Assembly (NCBI GenBank): GCA_040768125.1
Contig: JAXGNG010000004.1
Span: forward strand, 310,001-374,000
Direction of reading: 5' to 3'
Source of the DNA: RBG-16-49-21 sp040768125
GTDB lineage: Bacteria > Spirochaetota > UBA4802 > UBA5550
Length of the DNA: 64,000 bases
The notes under the pieces were generated by a model. It was not told where the DNA came from. It did not search any database and worked only from the letters and a program-made list of their open reading frames with translations. This document shows, one piece after another, positions 18,094 through 27,241 of the stretch. A program made the position numbers and the translations under genes. The stretch's first letter is position 1, and every line of letters begins with the position of its first letter.

Positions 18094-18237
18094 CTAGAGG
18101 CACTTTTCCAGGGCCCGGATTCCCCTGAGGATGAAAGCGTATTCACGTGAATCCTCACGGAAGGTCGCGAGGTACTGCCGATAGCATTCGAGCTGCTCCC
18201 GTGTCCAACGGGCGGGGTCATGACAGGTATGGCTCAT
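18094..18237 (-). CDS. Small hypothetical protein of 47 residues
   Basis: Short gene supported by a strong ribosome site: AGGAGGAAG sits eight to ten bases before the ATG at 18237. The product begins MSHTCHDPARWTREQLECY and ends ALEKCL; it has three Cys (5, 18, 46), is charged and probably helical. The frame is open further upstream to 18348, but there it runs through the terminator of the thiolase gene, so the short form is preferred. I recognise no family. It lies alone between the thiolase terminator and the membrane protein gene. Confidence 0.55.
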   Translation of the reverse strand: MSHTCHDPARWTREQLECYRQYLATFREDSREYAFILRGIRALEKCL

Positions 18238-18330
18238 CGTATTCTTCCTCCTGTTGAAGCAATGGCCGGCGCTACCATGATTATCGGCCGGTAGACGAAC
18301 CTCCCTGAGCGAAGGGAACATGAAGGGATA

Positions 18331-18361
18331 AAAAAAGCGGCGCCCCAAGGCGCCGCTTTTT
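18331..18361 (-). terminator. Rho-independent terminator of the fadN-fadA operon
   Basis: An 8-bp GC stem (18337-18344 with 18349-18356, loop CCAA) is flanked by A and T runs, so it can end transcription on the minus strand just past the thiolase stop at 18386. Confidence 0.88.
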
Positions 18362-18385
18362 CTTGTTCTAGCTGGATCGATCGAA

Positions 18386-19603
18386 TCAGTCGCAGAGCTC
18401 GAAGAGCGCCGCGGCTCCCATGCCGCCGCCGATGCACATCGACTCGATGCCGTACTTGGTGCCGGTGCGGACCATGTTGGCGATCAGGGTCGCGGCAAGC
18501 TTCGACCCGGTGCATCCCAGTGGGTGACCCAGGGCGATGGCGCCGCCGCTGATGTTGACCCTGCGGCTCTGGGAATCGCTCGACCAGAGTTTCTTGTCGT
18601 CGATGCCGAGCTGCTGGGCGCAGTAGATGGCCTGGGAGGCGAAGGCCTCGTTGAGCTCGATGAGGAGGCTTTCGGTCTTGAGCTTGCCCAGGTCCCATCC
18701 CACGAGCTTCAGGAGCTTCGGAATGGCATACGCAGGGCCCACGCCCATCTCGTCGGCCTTGCAGCCCGCCGTGGTGTAGGCCACGAGCTTTACCAGGGGC
18801 TTGACGCCGAACTTGTCGCAGGCCTCCTTGCTCATGATCACCGAGGCACCAGCGCCGTCCGTGGTCTGCGAGGAGTTCCCCGCCGTGACGGACCCGGTCG
18901 AAGAGAAGGCCGGGCGGAGCTTCTTCAGGCCTTCGATCGTGGTTTCGGCCCTGACCCCATCGTCGAAATCCTGGATGAAGGTTTCACGCACGATGGTGCC
19001 GTCGGGCTTTTCCACGAACCTGTCAGCCGTCGTCGGGACGATTTCCGTGAAGTGCTTGTTCTTATGAGCCTCGGCCGCCTTCATCTGCGAATGGTAGCCG
19101 AACTCGTCCTGCTGCTCGCGGGTGATGTTGTAGCGCTTGGCCACGTTTTCCGCCGTGATGCCCATGGACACGTAGACGTCCGGGTTTTCCTTCGCCCAGT
19201 CCGCCAGGGGCCGGGGAAGGTTTCCGCCCATGGGAACGATCGACATAGACTCCACGCCGCCGCCCATGCAGACCTCTGACCAACCGGACATGACCCTGAG
19301 GCTCGCCAGGGCGATCGACTCGAGGCCCGAAGCGCAGAAACGGTTGACCGTCGCGCCGCCCACGGCGTCGGGGAACTTGGCGATCTGGAGGGCAACCCTG
19401 CCCAGGTTGAGGCCCTGCTCCGCCTCGGGGAAGGCGCAGCCGAGCATCAGGTCATCGACATCGGCTTTTCCGATTCCCGCCCGCTCGATGGCGCCATTGA
19501 GGGCCTGGACGATAAGCTTGTCCGGCCTGGTTTGGGCCAGGGCGCCCTTGTTGCGGCGGCAGCCGGGGGTTCTCACCGCGCTGACTATATATGCGTCTCT
19601 CAT
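18386..19603 (-). CDS. fadA: Acetyl-CoA C-acyltransferase (thiolase)
   Basis: 3-ketoacyl-CoA thiolase of 405 residues, cleaving the beta-oxidation product to acetyl-CoA and a shortened acyl-CoA. The nucleophile is Cys90 in NRFCASGLES, and the other active-site residues are His360 in GHPLGCTG and Cys390 in CIGGGMG. NEAFASQ is also conserved. The stop of the FadN-like gene lies 31 bases upstream, so both are in one operon, and a terminator follows. The length (405) fits degradative thiolases. The symbol is by family, not by proven chain length. Confidence 0.93.
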   Translation of the reverse strand: MRDAYIVSAVRTPGCRRNKGALAQTRPDKLIVQALNGAIERAGIGKADVDDLMLGCAFPEAEQGLNLGRVALQIAKFPDAVGGATVNRFCASGLESIALASLRVMSGWSEVCMGGGVESMSIVPMGGNLPRPLADWAKENPDVYVSMGITAENVAKRYNITREQQDEFGYHSQMKAAEAHKNKHFTEIVPTTADRFVEKPDGTIVRETFIQDFDDGVRAETTIEGLKKLRPAFSSTGSVTAGNSSQTTDGAGASVIMSKEACDKFGVKPLVKLVAYTTAGCKADEMGVGPAYAIPKLLKLVGWDLGKLKTESLLIELNEAFASQAIYCAQQLGIDDKKLWSSDSQSRRVNISGGAIALGHPLGCTGSKLAATLIANMVRTGTKYGIESMCIGGGMGAAALFELCD

Positions 19604-19633
19604 ATGTTTTCCTCCTGTATTATTGTAGTGGTG

Positions 19634-22042
19634 TTACATCATCAACGGCTTGCCCGTGGTCAGGATATGCTCCGCCATCTTCTGCGTTTCCTCGGTCTTC
19701 CAGAGGTCCACGAAGGCCTCGCGCTCGAGCTTGCAGAGATAGTCTTCGGAAACGAGCTGACCCTGACGGGCCTCGCCGCCGGTTATACAGTAGGCGATCT
19801 TCTTGGCGATGAACTCCATGTGCTTCGGGATGTACCCGCCGTGATGCATGTTGTTCAGCTCGGCCCAGATCATGCCCTGGGCTTCCTGGCCCATGACCGG
19901 GTATTTTTTCTTCGCCGGGGGCACGTAGCCGTCGTCGATCATCTTGAGGCACTCCTTCTTCGCTTCGCCGATCAGGTTGTCCCTGTTGAAGACGATCCGG
20001 TCGGTGGGGCGGAGGAAGCCGTTTTTCCTGGCTTCGGCCGCTGACATGGAGACCTTCGCCTGTGCCACCGACATGAAGGCCGGGATCAGGTAGGCCGCGT
20101 AATCGGCCAGCTTCACGCTGCCGGGAACGCTGTCCATGAAGCGCTGCCAGAGGTGGATCATGCCGCATCCGCCGGGCACCAGGCCTGCGCCGATCTCGAC
20201 GAGACCCATGAAGAGCTCGGCGTGGGCGACGATACGGTCGGCGGCAAGGCAGAGCTCGCAGCCACCGCCCAGGGTCATGCCGTAGGGGGCCGCCACGATC
20301 GGGATCGGTGCGTATTTCATCCCCATGATGCCTTCATGCACCTTGCGGATGAACGCGTCGATCTCGTTGAACTTTTTCGCCTTGGCGAGGCCCAGCATGA
20401 AGCCGAGGTCTCCGCCGGCGGAGAAGGCGCCGGGGAAGCCGGGGGCCTGGTTGCCGAACACGACGCCCTGGCCGTTCTCGACAACGTAGTCCGCCGCGAT
20501 CTGCATGAAGTCGACCATGTTCTTGTTGACGGCGTTCATCTTGGTGTGGAACTCGATGTTGAAGATGCCGTCGCCCAGGTCGATGAGGGAGGCGGAGTCG
20601 TTCCCCTTGACGAACTTCTTGTTCGCCCGGAGGTTGACCAGGGAAATCGCCAGGTCGCTCACCTCGACCGGCTTGTACTTGCCGGTTTTGAGGTCGTAGT
20701 ACATCTTCTGGCCCTTCTCGATCTTGTAGAAGGATTTGACCTTCTTGTCGATCATTGCCTGGATCTTCTTCGGGATCTTCATCCCTTCCTTCTTCATGCG
20801 GTCAACGGACTTCTTGATGCCGATGGCGTCCCAGATCTCGAAGGGGCCCATTTCCCAGTTGTAGCCCCATTTCATCGCGTTGTCGATCTCGACGATGGTG
20901 TCGGCTATCTCCGGGATCCTGTTGGCGGAATAGAGAAGGGTCCCCGCCGTGGCCTTCCATGCGAACTTGGCGCCTTTGTCCTCGGCGTAAAGAACCGAGG
21001 CAACTTTTTCCTCGAGGCTTTCGAGCTTCTTGGCGGCCTTGAGGCAGGGGAACTCGACCTTGTCGTAAGTGACGTATTCAAGGGTATTGTAATCGAGAAC
21101 CTTGTTGATTTTTTTCCAGTCGGGGGTTATCTCTTTCTTGTAGAAACCGCCCTTCGTCTTGTTGCCGAGCCACTTCTTCTCCACCATTTTGTAGACGAAG
21201 TCGGGGAGCTTGAGGCCTTCGCGCGACTCATCCTTGGGGCAGAGATCGTAGCAGTTGTCGGCGACGTGCTGGAAGGTGTCAAGACCAACGAGGTCAGCGG
21301 TTTTGAAGGAGGCGGTTTTCGGCCTTCCCAGGACCGGGCCCGACATCGCGTCGACTTCGGGGATCGTCAGCTTCATTTCCTTCATGATCTGCATCGCCGA
21401 GACCATGGAGTACACGCCGATCCGGTTGCCGATGAAGTTCGGGGTGTCCTTCGCCCAGACGATACCTTTTCCGAGGATCTTTTCGCCGAACTCGGCCATG
21501 AACTTCAGAATTTCTTTCTTGGTTTCCTTGCCGGGGATGATCTCCAGCAGGTGCATGTAACGAACGGGGTTGAAAAAGTGGGTGCCGAGGAAGTGCTCCT
21601 TGAACGCCTTGCCGCGACCCTGGGCGATCTGGTTCAGGGGAAGGCCCGAGGTGTTGGTGGAGATGATGGCGCCCTTCTTCATGATCTTTTCGATCTTGCC
21701 GAAAAGCTCCTGCTTGATCTTCAGGTTCTCGACAACTACCTCGACGATCCAGTCGCACTCGGCCAGCTTGTCGAAATCGTCCTGAAGGTTTCCCACGGAA
21801 ACGAGTTTGGAGTCGTTGCCTTTGTCCATAAAGAGCGCCGGTTTCGCTTTCATGACGTTGTCGAATCCGGCAGTGACAATCCTGTTTCTCGCTTTCGGAT
21901 CTTTTTTCTCGTCGTCCTTCAGATCGAAGGGAACGATATCCAGAAGGAGAGTGGGAATGCCCGCGCTGGCACAGAGCGCCGCGATACCTCCGCCCATTAT
22001 GCCAGAGCCAATGACGGCCACTTTTTGGATCCTTCTAACCAT
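19634..22042 (-). CDS. fadN: 3-hydroxyacyl-CoA dehydrogenase / enoyl-CoA hydratase, FadN type
   Basis: Bifunctional beta-oxidation enzyme of 802 residues. The NAD-binding domain is at the N-terminus (VAVIGSGIMGGGIAALCASAG), with HFFNPVRYMHLLEIIPG and TPNFIGNRIG later in it. The crotonase-like hydratase domain is at the C-terminus (about 490-720; GGDLGFMLGLAKA and GGGCELCLAADRIVA). This order is the reverse of E. coli FadB and matches Bacillus FadN. GGAGG lies seven bases before the ATG. Together with the thiolase downstream and the acyl-CoA dehydrogenase at 11-1885 it makes a full cycle apart from acyl activation. Confidence 0.93.
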   Translation of the reverse strand: MVRRIQKVAVIGSGIMGGGIAALCASAGIPTLLLDIVPFDLKDDEKKDPKARNRIVTAGFDNVMKAKPALFMDKGNDSKLVSVGNLQDDFDKLAECDWIVEVVVENLKIKQELFGKIEKIMKKGAIISTNTSGLPLNQIAQGRGKAFKEHFLGTHFFNPVRYMHLLEIIPGKETKKEILKFMAEFGEKILGKGIVWAKDTPNFIGNRIGVYSMVSAMQIMKEMKLTIPEVDAMSGPVLGRPKTASFKTADLVGLDTFQHVADNCYDLCPKDESREGLKLPDFVYKMVEKKWLGNKTKGGFYKKEITPDWKKINKVLDYNTLEYVTYDKVEFPCLKAAKKLESLEEKVASVLYAEDKGAKFAWKATAGTLLYSANRIPEIADTIVEIDNAMKWGYNWEMGPFEIWDAIGIKKSVDRMKKEGMKIPKKIQAMIDKKVKSFYKIEKGQKMYYDLKTGKYKPVEVSDLAISLVNLRANKKFVKGNDSASLIDLGDGIFNIEFHTKMNAVNKNMVDFMQIAADYVVENGQGVVFGNQAPGFPGAFSAGGDLGFMLGLAKAKKFNEIDAFIRKVHEGIMGMKYAPIPIVAAPYGMTLGGGCELCLAADRIVAHAELFMGLVEIGAGLVPGGCGMIHLWQRFMDSVPGSVKLADYAAYLIPAFMSVAQAKVSMSAAEARKNGFLRPTDRIVFNRDNLIGEAKKECLKMIDDGYVPPAKKKYPVMGQEAQGMIWAELNNMHHGGYIPKHMEFIAKKIAYCITGGEARQGQLVSEDYLCKLEREAFVDLWKTEETQKMAEHILTTGKPLMM

Positions 22043-22588
22043 AGAGACCTCCTGTTTGATTCATGTAGTTTAGGTTATGATGTTCGGGGAAGAGATATTG
22101 CAGCGTTTTTCATATAATTGCAGTAAAATCAGCTTCCCCGATTGCCGGTCGATACCCCGGATCCATATCCAGCCGATTGGTTGCGTCATCACGATTAAAA
22201 GGACCGGCGTCCGCAGGAGTGGGGCCGGCCGCGAGGTGGATGAATAGCAACGGATCGGCTGAACGATCATCCCTGATGCCAATCATGATTTTGCAGAACG
22301 AAATGTCAATATTTATAAGGCACCGGATGAAAAAATGATCGTAAAAAAGAATGGAAAACAGCCTGACCGGACGAGTTGTTTTTGTCAATTCCCGGGAAAA
22401 GGGTACTATGTATAGAGTGGTTCATTAACGGCATTCACCACCGCCCGCCGGCCCGCATTACCGGGATGCCCGCGCGTTGTTCATCCGAGGCAAAGGCCCT
22501 CCCCGCCACCCGGGGGGAGACACGCGGCGGCATGCCCGGTGAACGATGGGGTGCGAGGGTAAAATTCAAACAGGGGCGATATTTTATG
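22043..22588. other. Intergenic region, about 550 bases, no gene seen
   Basis: The stretch between the fadN start and the tRNA promoter holds only short frames without ribosome sites or recognisable protein. The part next to fadN is AT-rich and presumably carries its promoter, but I cannot point to a convincing -35/-10 pair. I see no riboswitch fold. Confidence 0.5.
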
Positions 22589-22617
22589 TTGACATCGAGA
22601 GATTCGACAAGAAAATG
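22589..22617 (+). promoter_or_regulatory. Possible promoter for the tRNA-Cys/tRNA-Leu pair
   Basis: A consensus TTGACA (22589-22594) is followed after 17 bases by a poor AAAATG. The start point would fall a few bases before the tRNA-Cys. Confidence 0.35.
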
Positions 22618-22630
22618 ACCTTGCACACAT

Positions 22631-22703
22631 GGCGCCGTACCCAAGTGGCTAAGGGAGAGGTCTGCAAAACCTTTATGCAGCGGTTCGAATCCGCTCGGCG
22701 CCT
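22631..22703 (+). tRNA. tRNA-Cys (anticodon GCA)
   Basis: Full cloverleaf: acceptor GGCGCCG pairs with CGGCGCC, anticodon loop CTGCAAA, T-loop TTCGAAT, discriminator U as in tRNA-Cys. CCA is not encoded. Confidence 0.95.
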
Positions 22704-22715
22704 CATCTCATCGTC

Positions 22716-22800
22716 GCCCAGGTGGTGGAACTGGTAGACACAAGGGACTTAAAATCCCTTGAACATTTTGTTCGTGAGGGTTCAAGTCCCTCCCTGGGCA
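22716..22800 (+). tRNA. tRNA-Leu (anticodon TAA)
   Basis: Class II tRNA of 85 bases: acceptor GCCCAGG pairs with CCTGGGC, anticodon loop CTTAAAA with stem GGGA/TCCC, a long variable arm (GAACATTTTGTTC) and T-loop TTCAAGT. Discriminator A, no encoded CCA. It lies 12 bases after the tRNA-Cys. Confidence 0.95.
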
Positions 22801-22819
22801 AGCAGGGAATCCCGCCAGG

Positions 22820-23593
22820 TTAAATGGGAAACTTCATTTCAAGATACTGGTGGATATTCTTGATGATCTCGATGAGCTTCGGCCTAAGAATCTCCATCCC
22901 CTCTTCGACACTCGAAAAATAATAGAAGAGATTGATATCCTCCGGCGCTATCAGGCCGTCTTTCACGAGGCGGTCGAAGTTAATGAGGTCCTCCCAGAAT
23001 TCCCTGTCGTAGAGGAGTATGGGGATATTCATCTTTTCCATCTTGCGCGTCTGTACCATGGTGAGGGTTTCGAAGAATTCATCGAGGGTCCCGAACCCTC
23101 CCGGGAAGATCACGATAGCCTTGGCCTGGTAAAGAAACCAGAGCTTTCTCATGAAGAAATAATGGAAATTGAAGAGGAGTTCGGGCGTGATGTACTTGTT
23201 CGGCGTCTGCTCGAAGGGGAGGGTTATGTTAAGGCCGATGGTCGGCATGCCCGCCCTGGACGCGCCCATGTTCGCCGCCTCCATGATGCCGGGTCCCCCG
23301 CCGGTGCATATGTAGAAGGGGCTTCCGGTCTCGTTCTCGATTTCCCTGCTCAGATTCGCCAGGCTGAAGGCGAAATCCGCCGCGGCGTGGTAGTAGCGCG
23401 ACATGTCGCGGCCGTTGCGGTCCTCGGCCTCGATCCGCGCCGATCCGAAGAAGACGACGGTGTGGCGGATGTCCCTCTCCCTGAAGCGGGTCTCGGGCTC
23501 GATGTATTCGCTCATGATCCGAATGACGCGGGCTTCGCGTGAACGCATGAAATCCATGTCTTCATACGCCGTCTGCATCTTCCTTCCTTTCAT
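22820..23593 (-). CDS. LOG family protein (TIGR00730), nucleotide phosphoribohydrolase-like
   Basis: Protein of 257 residues with the two LOG family motifs: GGGPGIMEAANMGA and PGGFGTLDEFFE. Members split nucleoside 5'-monophosphates into base and ribose 5-phosphate; in plants this releases cytokinins, while the bacterial role is often purine turnover. Older databases call these lysine decarboxylases, which is wrong. The start overlaps the stop of the RsbW-like gene by four bases, tying it to a regulatory protein. Confidence 0.88.
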   Translation of the reverse strand: MKGRKMQTAYEDMDFMRSREARVIRIMSEYIEPETRFRERDIRHTVVFFGSARIEAEDRNGRDMSRYYHAAADFAFSLANLSREIENETGSPFYICTGGGPGIMEAANMGASRAGMPTIGLNITLPFEQTPNKYITPELLFNFHYFFMRKLWFLYQAKAIVIFPGGFGTLDEFFETLTMVQTRKMEKMNIPILLYDREFWEDLINFDRLVKDGLIAPEDINLFYYFSSVEEGMEILRPKLIEIIKNIHQYLEMKFPI

Positions 23594-24165
23594 GAATACC
23601 TTCGCTTTCTTTTCATCGTGAATATGGTACCGTCCGTGTGCTCGGAGACGAATTGCGAAATCACCTTTTCCTTGTCTATGAGATCAATGGTAACGGCGTC
23701 CATGAAGTTGAGGATGATTTTAAGCCCCGCGCCGATTCCCCGGAGAGGTATTTCCTTCCCGTTGAGTCGCACGATGAGCTTTGATTTTTCCGATTCCGTG
23801 GCGTAGCTGACGATCTCGGTGAGGTAGGAACACGAACCGCACCGGGGAGTGGCGTTGAGGATGTTGAAGAGGTCAAGGCCCTTGCCGTGATCGATGACCG
23901 TCGCGTCGAAGAGGCTGTCGGTTATGGTATAGCGGATGGTAATGTCGCGGCGTTCATCATCTTCCCTGTCGACGAGGGTCTTCATGGTCTCCTGGATGGC
24001 GTTGGTGACCGCCTCGTCCATGGCCAGGACGATCTCGTCAATTTCATCCCTGTGGTAGTCCCCCTTCCTGAGATCGGAGATCAACTGGTCAATCACTTCG
24101 GGGACGACGGCGGTGTCGGCCGAGTAACTGTTCAGAAAATCTATTTCATGCCTTTTCGTACTCAT
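23590..24165 (-). CDS. RsbW/SpoIIAB-like anti-sigma factor kinase
   Basis: Protein of 191 residues with a GHKL ATPase fold of the HATPase_c_2 (serine protein kinase) type. The N-box is VLAMDEAVTNAIQE, and DATVIDHGKGLDLFNI is the G1 box. A second glycine box is degenerate, and a Cys pair (CGSC) sits in the ATP-lid region, which is uncommon. Such proteins bind sigma factors or STAS-domain antagonists in partner-switching circuits, usually with a SpoIIE-type phosphatase; one such phosphatase begins at 62893. It is translationally coupled to the LOG gene. Its partners are not in view. Confidence 0.82.
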   Translation of the reverse strand: MSTKRHEIDFLNSYSADTAVVPEVIDQLISDLRKGDYHRDEIDEIVLAMDEAVTNAIQETMKTLVDREDDERRDITIRYTITDSLFDATVIDHGKGLDLFNILNATPRCGSCSYLTEIVSYATESEKSKLIVRLNGKEIPLRGIGAGLKIILNFMDAVTIDLIDKEKVISQFVSEHTDGTIFTMKRKRRYS

Positions 24166-24445
24166 GCTGAAAGGTTGTATCGGTTTCCAAACCGGTATTG
24201 GAATTTATATGTACACATTCGTGGTTTGGAACGCCCCCCGGTCCATGTTCCCATAGTAGTAACTGTTCAGATTAACGGCAATAAATCAATGAAAATAAAT
24301 CAATGAAAAAAAAAGATAATTTTCTCATCCCCGGGAAATCATGCGAAAGGAGGAACTGACCCCGGCGTTTTTTCCTTGCGCATACCGCGGGGCATCGAAT
24401 AATCTGTCGTCCCACACCACGGTGGAACATATTAAGGAAAACGCA

Positions 24446-26083
24446 ATGAAATCGATGCAGTTACGCTGCGCCGTCCTCGCCGCTTTCGTGGCCATGGGCT
24501 GCGCGCAGAAGAGATTCGACCGGGAGGCCCTTTCTGTCTCACGCGGATTGGACCTTGACGGCAAGATCGGCCAGATGCTCATGGTGGCGATACCAGGTTC
24601 GGCGATGAACCCCGGGGCAGAGAGGATCCTGGAGCGTTACAGGCCCGGCGGGGTCATTCTCTTCGGATATAATCTATCCACGGAGGAGCGGAACCGGGGA
24701 TTCATCCAGGCCCTTCAGGAATCGTCGCTGCGCCATGCCGGGCTTCCCCTGTTTGTCTCGATAGACCAGGAGGGAGGGAGGGTGGTGCGGATTGTTTCCG
24801 GCGTTACCCAGTTCCCCGGGAACATGGCCGCGGGCGTCGCCCGGGACACCCGCCTTGCCTACAGGTGGGGAAGGGCACTCGGTCTTCAGCTGAGGGGAAC
24901 GGGGGTGAACATGAACCTTGCCCCCGTTCTCGACGTGAACAACAATCCCCGCAACCCCGTCATCAACACGCGCTCCTTCGGCGCCGACCCTCACCTGGTC
25001 GCGAAGCTGGGCGCGGCCTATCTCGATGGCCTGCAGGATTCGCGCTGCATCGCCGTGGGCAAGCATTTTCCCGGCCACGGGGACACGAACCAGGATTCGC
25101 ATCTCACGCTTCCGGTGATTCGTTTCGGACCCGAGCGTCTCGAAGGGGTCGAACTGGTCCCGTTCCGCAGGGCCGTCAGGGAAGGCGTGGAGGGTATCAT
25201 GACCGCCCATGTCGCATTCCCCGAGATACTCGGCACGAACGACCCCGCGACGGTATCGGGGAAACTGTTGACCACGATGCTGCGCAACGAGCTCGGCTTT
25301 CGGGGCCTCGTGATTACTGACGATATGGAAATGCATGCAATATCAAGGCGCCAGGAGATGGGTGAGGCGGCGGTTCGATCGGTCCTCGCAGGCGCCGACA
25401 TCATCCTGATGAGCTCCCACGGCGCGACGATCGGCATCATCAGGGACGCCCTGAGGCGCGCGGTGAAGGAGGGGCGGATCTCTTCCGAACGTATCGACGA
25501 TTCCGTGACGCGCATCGTGGAGGCCAAGATGCGCTACGCCATCGCATCGCCCGTTGACGGCGGGCGGCCGCGGGAAGCCTTCACCCTGACCCGCGCGGAC
25601 CGGCGCGCCCTCGACGGGGCGAAAGAGGTGAACGAACGGCTCTCCCGTGAAGGAGTGCTCTACTACGGGGACCGCGCCCTTCTCAACGACGGTCCGGGAA
25701 GGACGAGGATCTTCGTGACGCGCAGTCAGCCGCTCATCAGGGAACTTGAACGAAACAGGACGAACGTGATACTGGACGCCTTCGACACGTTCAGACGATA
25801 CCGAACAGGGGAGGAGGGGGAAACGGTCCTTTACCTTCATCTTGCCCGGCCGGAGGTGGCGCTGCTGCGGGACGCCGCGTCGCATTGCGCGGCCAGGGGC
25901 GTTGCCCTGGTGCTGGTATCGAGCGGGAACCCCTTCCCTCTCACCACCGCGGGCGCCGTGTCCTCGGGACTTGTGTCATTTTCGGACACCGAGGAGTCAC
26001 TGCGCCAGCTCGGGCGCTGCCTGAACGGGGAATTCAGCCCGGCGGGGGGAGGCGAGGCCCTTCTCGGCATCGAAGAACGGTGA
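24446..26083 (+). CDS. nagZ: Glycoside hydrolase family 3 beta-N-acetylhexosaminidase, lipoprotein (NagZ-like)
   Basis: Cell-wall recycling type hexosaminidase of 545 residues. The ATG at 24446 has AAGGA eight bases upstream and starts a lipoprotein signal (LAAFVAMGC). GH3 motifs are clear: IDQEGGRVVRI, KHFPGHGDTNQDSH (Lys206-His211 and the SH proton donor pair) and VITDDMEMHAI with the nucleophile Asp pair at 292-293. The catalytic domain ends near residue 360; the last 185 residues form a GH3 C-terminal-like domain, so it is longer than the 340-residue cytosolic NagZ of E. coli and is predicted to be exported. The stop overlaps the hemW start (GTGA). Confidence 0.88.
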   Translation: MKSMQLRCAVLAAFVAMGCAQKRFDREALSVSRGLDLDGKIGQMLMVAIPGSAMNPGAERILERYRPGGVILFGYNLSTEERNRGFIQALQESSLRHAGLPLFVSIDQEGGRVVRIVSGVTQFPGNMAAGVARDTRLAYRWGRALGLQLRGTGVNMNLAPVLDVNNNPRNPVINTRSFGADPHLVAKLGAAYLDGLQDSRCIAVGKHFPGHGDTNQDSHLTLPVIRFGPERLEGVELVPFRRAVREGVEGIMTAHVAFPEILGTNDPATVSGKLLTTMLRNELGFRGLVITDDMEMHAISRRQEMGEAAVRSVLAGADIILMSSHGATIGIIRDALRRAVKEGRISSERIDDSVTRIVEAKMRYAIASPVDGGRPREAFTLTRADRRALDGAKEVNERLSREGVLYYGDRALLNDGPGRTRIFVTRSQPLIRELERNRTNVILDAFDTFRRYRTGEEGETVLYLHLARPEVALLRDAASHCAARGVALVLVSSGNPFPLTTAGAVSSGLVSFSDTEESLRQLGRCLNGEFSPAGGGEALLGIEER

Positions 26084-27225
26084 AGCACGGCATTTACATC
26101 CACATTCCCTTTTGCCTGCGCAAGTGCGATTACTGCGGATTTTATTCCGAGGCGGCGCCGCGCCACGGGGATGACGTGACGGTACCGCGACAGTTTATCC
26201 GCAGCCTCCAGCGCGAGATCACTGAACGACTAAAGGGGATGAGGCGGCCTGAGGCGGATACGGTCTATATAGGAGGAGGGACTCCCTCGCTCCTCGAGCC
26301 GGAACAGGCGGCCTCTCTCTTGGAGACCCTTCACGGGGTCTTCGATCTCGCGGCGGACGCCGAGATTACCATGGAAATCAATCCGGGTGACTGCGCGGCG
26401 GAACGCATCCTCGCCTACCGGGACGCGGGCGTCAACCGCGCGGTGCTGGGCGTACAGACCCTCTCCGTGCGTCTCCACCGAATGATCGGGAGGTCGGGGC
26501 ATCCGGCGGGCGCGGATACGATCGCCCGGTTCTTCGATGTCCCCGGGATCATCCATTGCGCGGACCTCATCACGGGCATCCCCACCCAGGAGGAGGGCGA
26601 GCTGACGCACGATATCGACGCACTCGCGGGTTTCGGGGCCGATCACCTTTCCCTCTATCTTCTCGCCATAGAAGCGGGGACCCCGCTTTCCCGCCGAGTC
26701 GCCATGGACGAGGCGCTGGAAGCGGCCCAGGTGAGTCTTTTTACGGCCGCCCGGGAGAGGCTCGCCTCACTCGGTTACGACCATTACGAGATATCGAATT
26801 ATTCGCGAAATGGTCGCGTCTCGCGGCATAACCTCAAGTACTGGAACTTCGAGCCCTATTTCGGGTTCGGCCCCGGGGCGCATTCCTTCGTGGGGGGGGA
26901 GCGATACACGAATGACGTGACCGTCTCGCGGTACATCGAGCGCGGCGCCGGGGTCCCCAGGAGGGATATCCGCGGACCCAATTCCCCATGGGTGGAATGT
27001 CTCATGACGGGCCTTCGGCTCCTCGGGGGGGTCTCCATCGGCGCGATGGAGGAGAGGCTGGGCAGCGCGGTCCCGGAGGAGGTCATGGCGCGCATCGGCA
27101 ACGCCGCTGAAGAGGGCCTGCTCATCGTGGAGGAAAGCGGCGCCGGTACGCACCTGCGACTTTCGGAGAGGGGCATCATCATGTCGGATTCGGTGATTTA
27201 TTCAGTGGTGCAGGACCTCCTGTGA
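26080..27225 (+). CDS. hemW: HemW-type radical SAM protein (heme chaperone)
   Basis: Radical SAM protein of 381 residues starting with GTG that overlaps the nagZ stop. HIPFCLRKCDYCGFYS carries the cluster Cys at 12, 16 and 19, with the CxF that separates HemW from true HemN. YIGGGTPSLL, EINPGD, LGVQTL and HYEISNYSRNG are family hallmarks. HemW proteins bind heme and pass it to target proteins; they were long misnamed coproporphyrinogen III oxidases. The C-terminal winged-helix part (GLRLLGGVS ... LSERGIIMSDSV) is present. The gene converges on the unknown gene at 27242. Confidence 0.92.
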   Translation: MKHGIYIHIPFCLRKCDYCGFYSEAAPRHGDDVTVPRQFIRSLQREITERLKGMRRPEADTVYIGGGTPSLLEPEQAASLLETLHGVFDLAADAEITMEINPGDCAAERILAYRDAGVNRAVLGVQTLSVRLHRMIGRSGHPAGADTIARFFDVPGIIHCADLITGIPTQEEGELTHDIDALAGFGADHLSLYLLAIEAGTPLSRRVAMDEALEAAQVSLFTAARERLASLGYDHYEISNYSRNGRVSRHNLKYWNFEPYFGFGPGAHSFVGGERYTNDVTVSRYIERGAGVPRRDIRGPNSPWVECLMTGLRLLGGVSIGAMEERLGSAVPEEVMARIGNAAEEGLLIVEESGAGTHLRLSERGIIMSDSVIYSVVQDLL

Positions 27226-27241
27226 GGAGGGATACGCGCGC

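Noticed and set aside
20153..22117. A 654-codon open frame on the + strand
   Set aside because: It is antisense to fadN, whose protein is a clear enzyme; the frame has no start signal or recognisable domain.
22043..22588. Search for a riboswitch or small RNA in the long gap before fadN
   Set aside because: No conserved riboswitch core or clear terminator hairpin could be made out.
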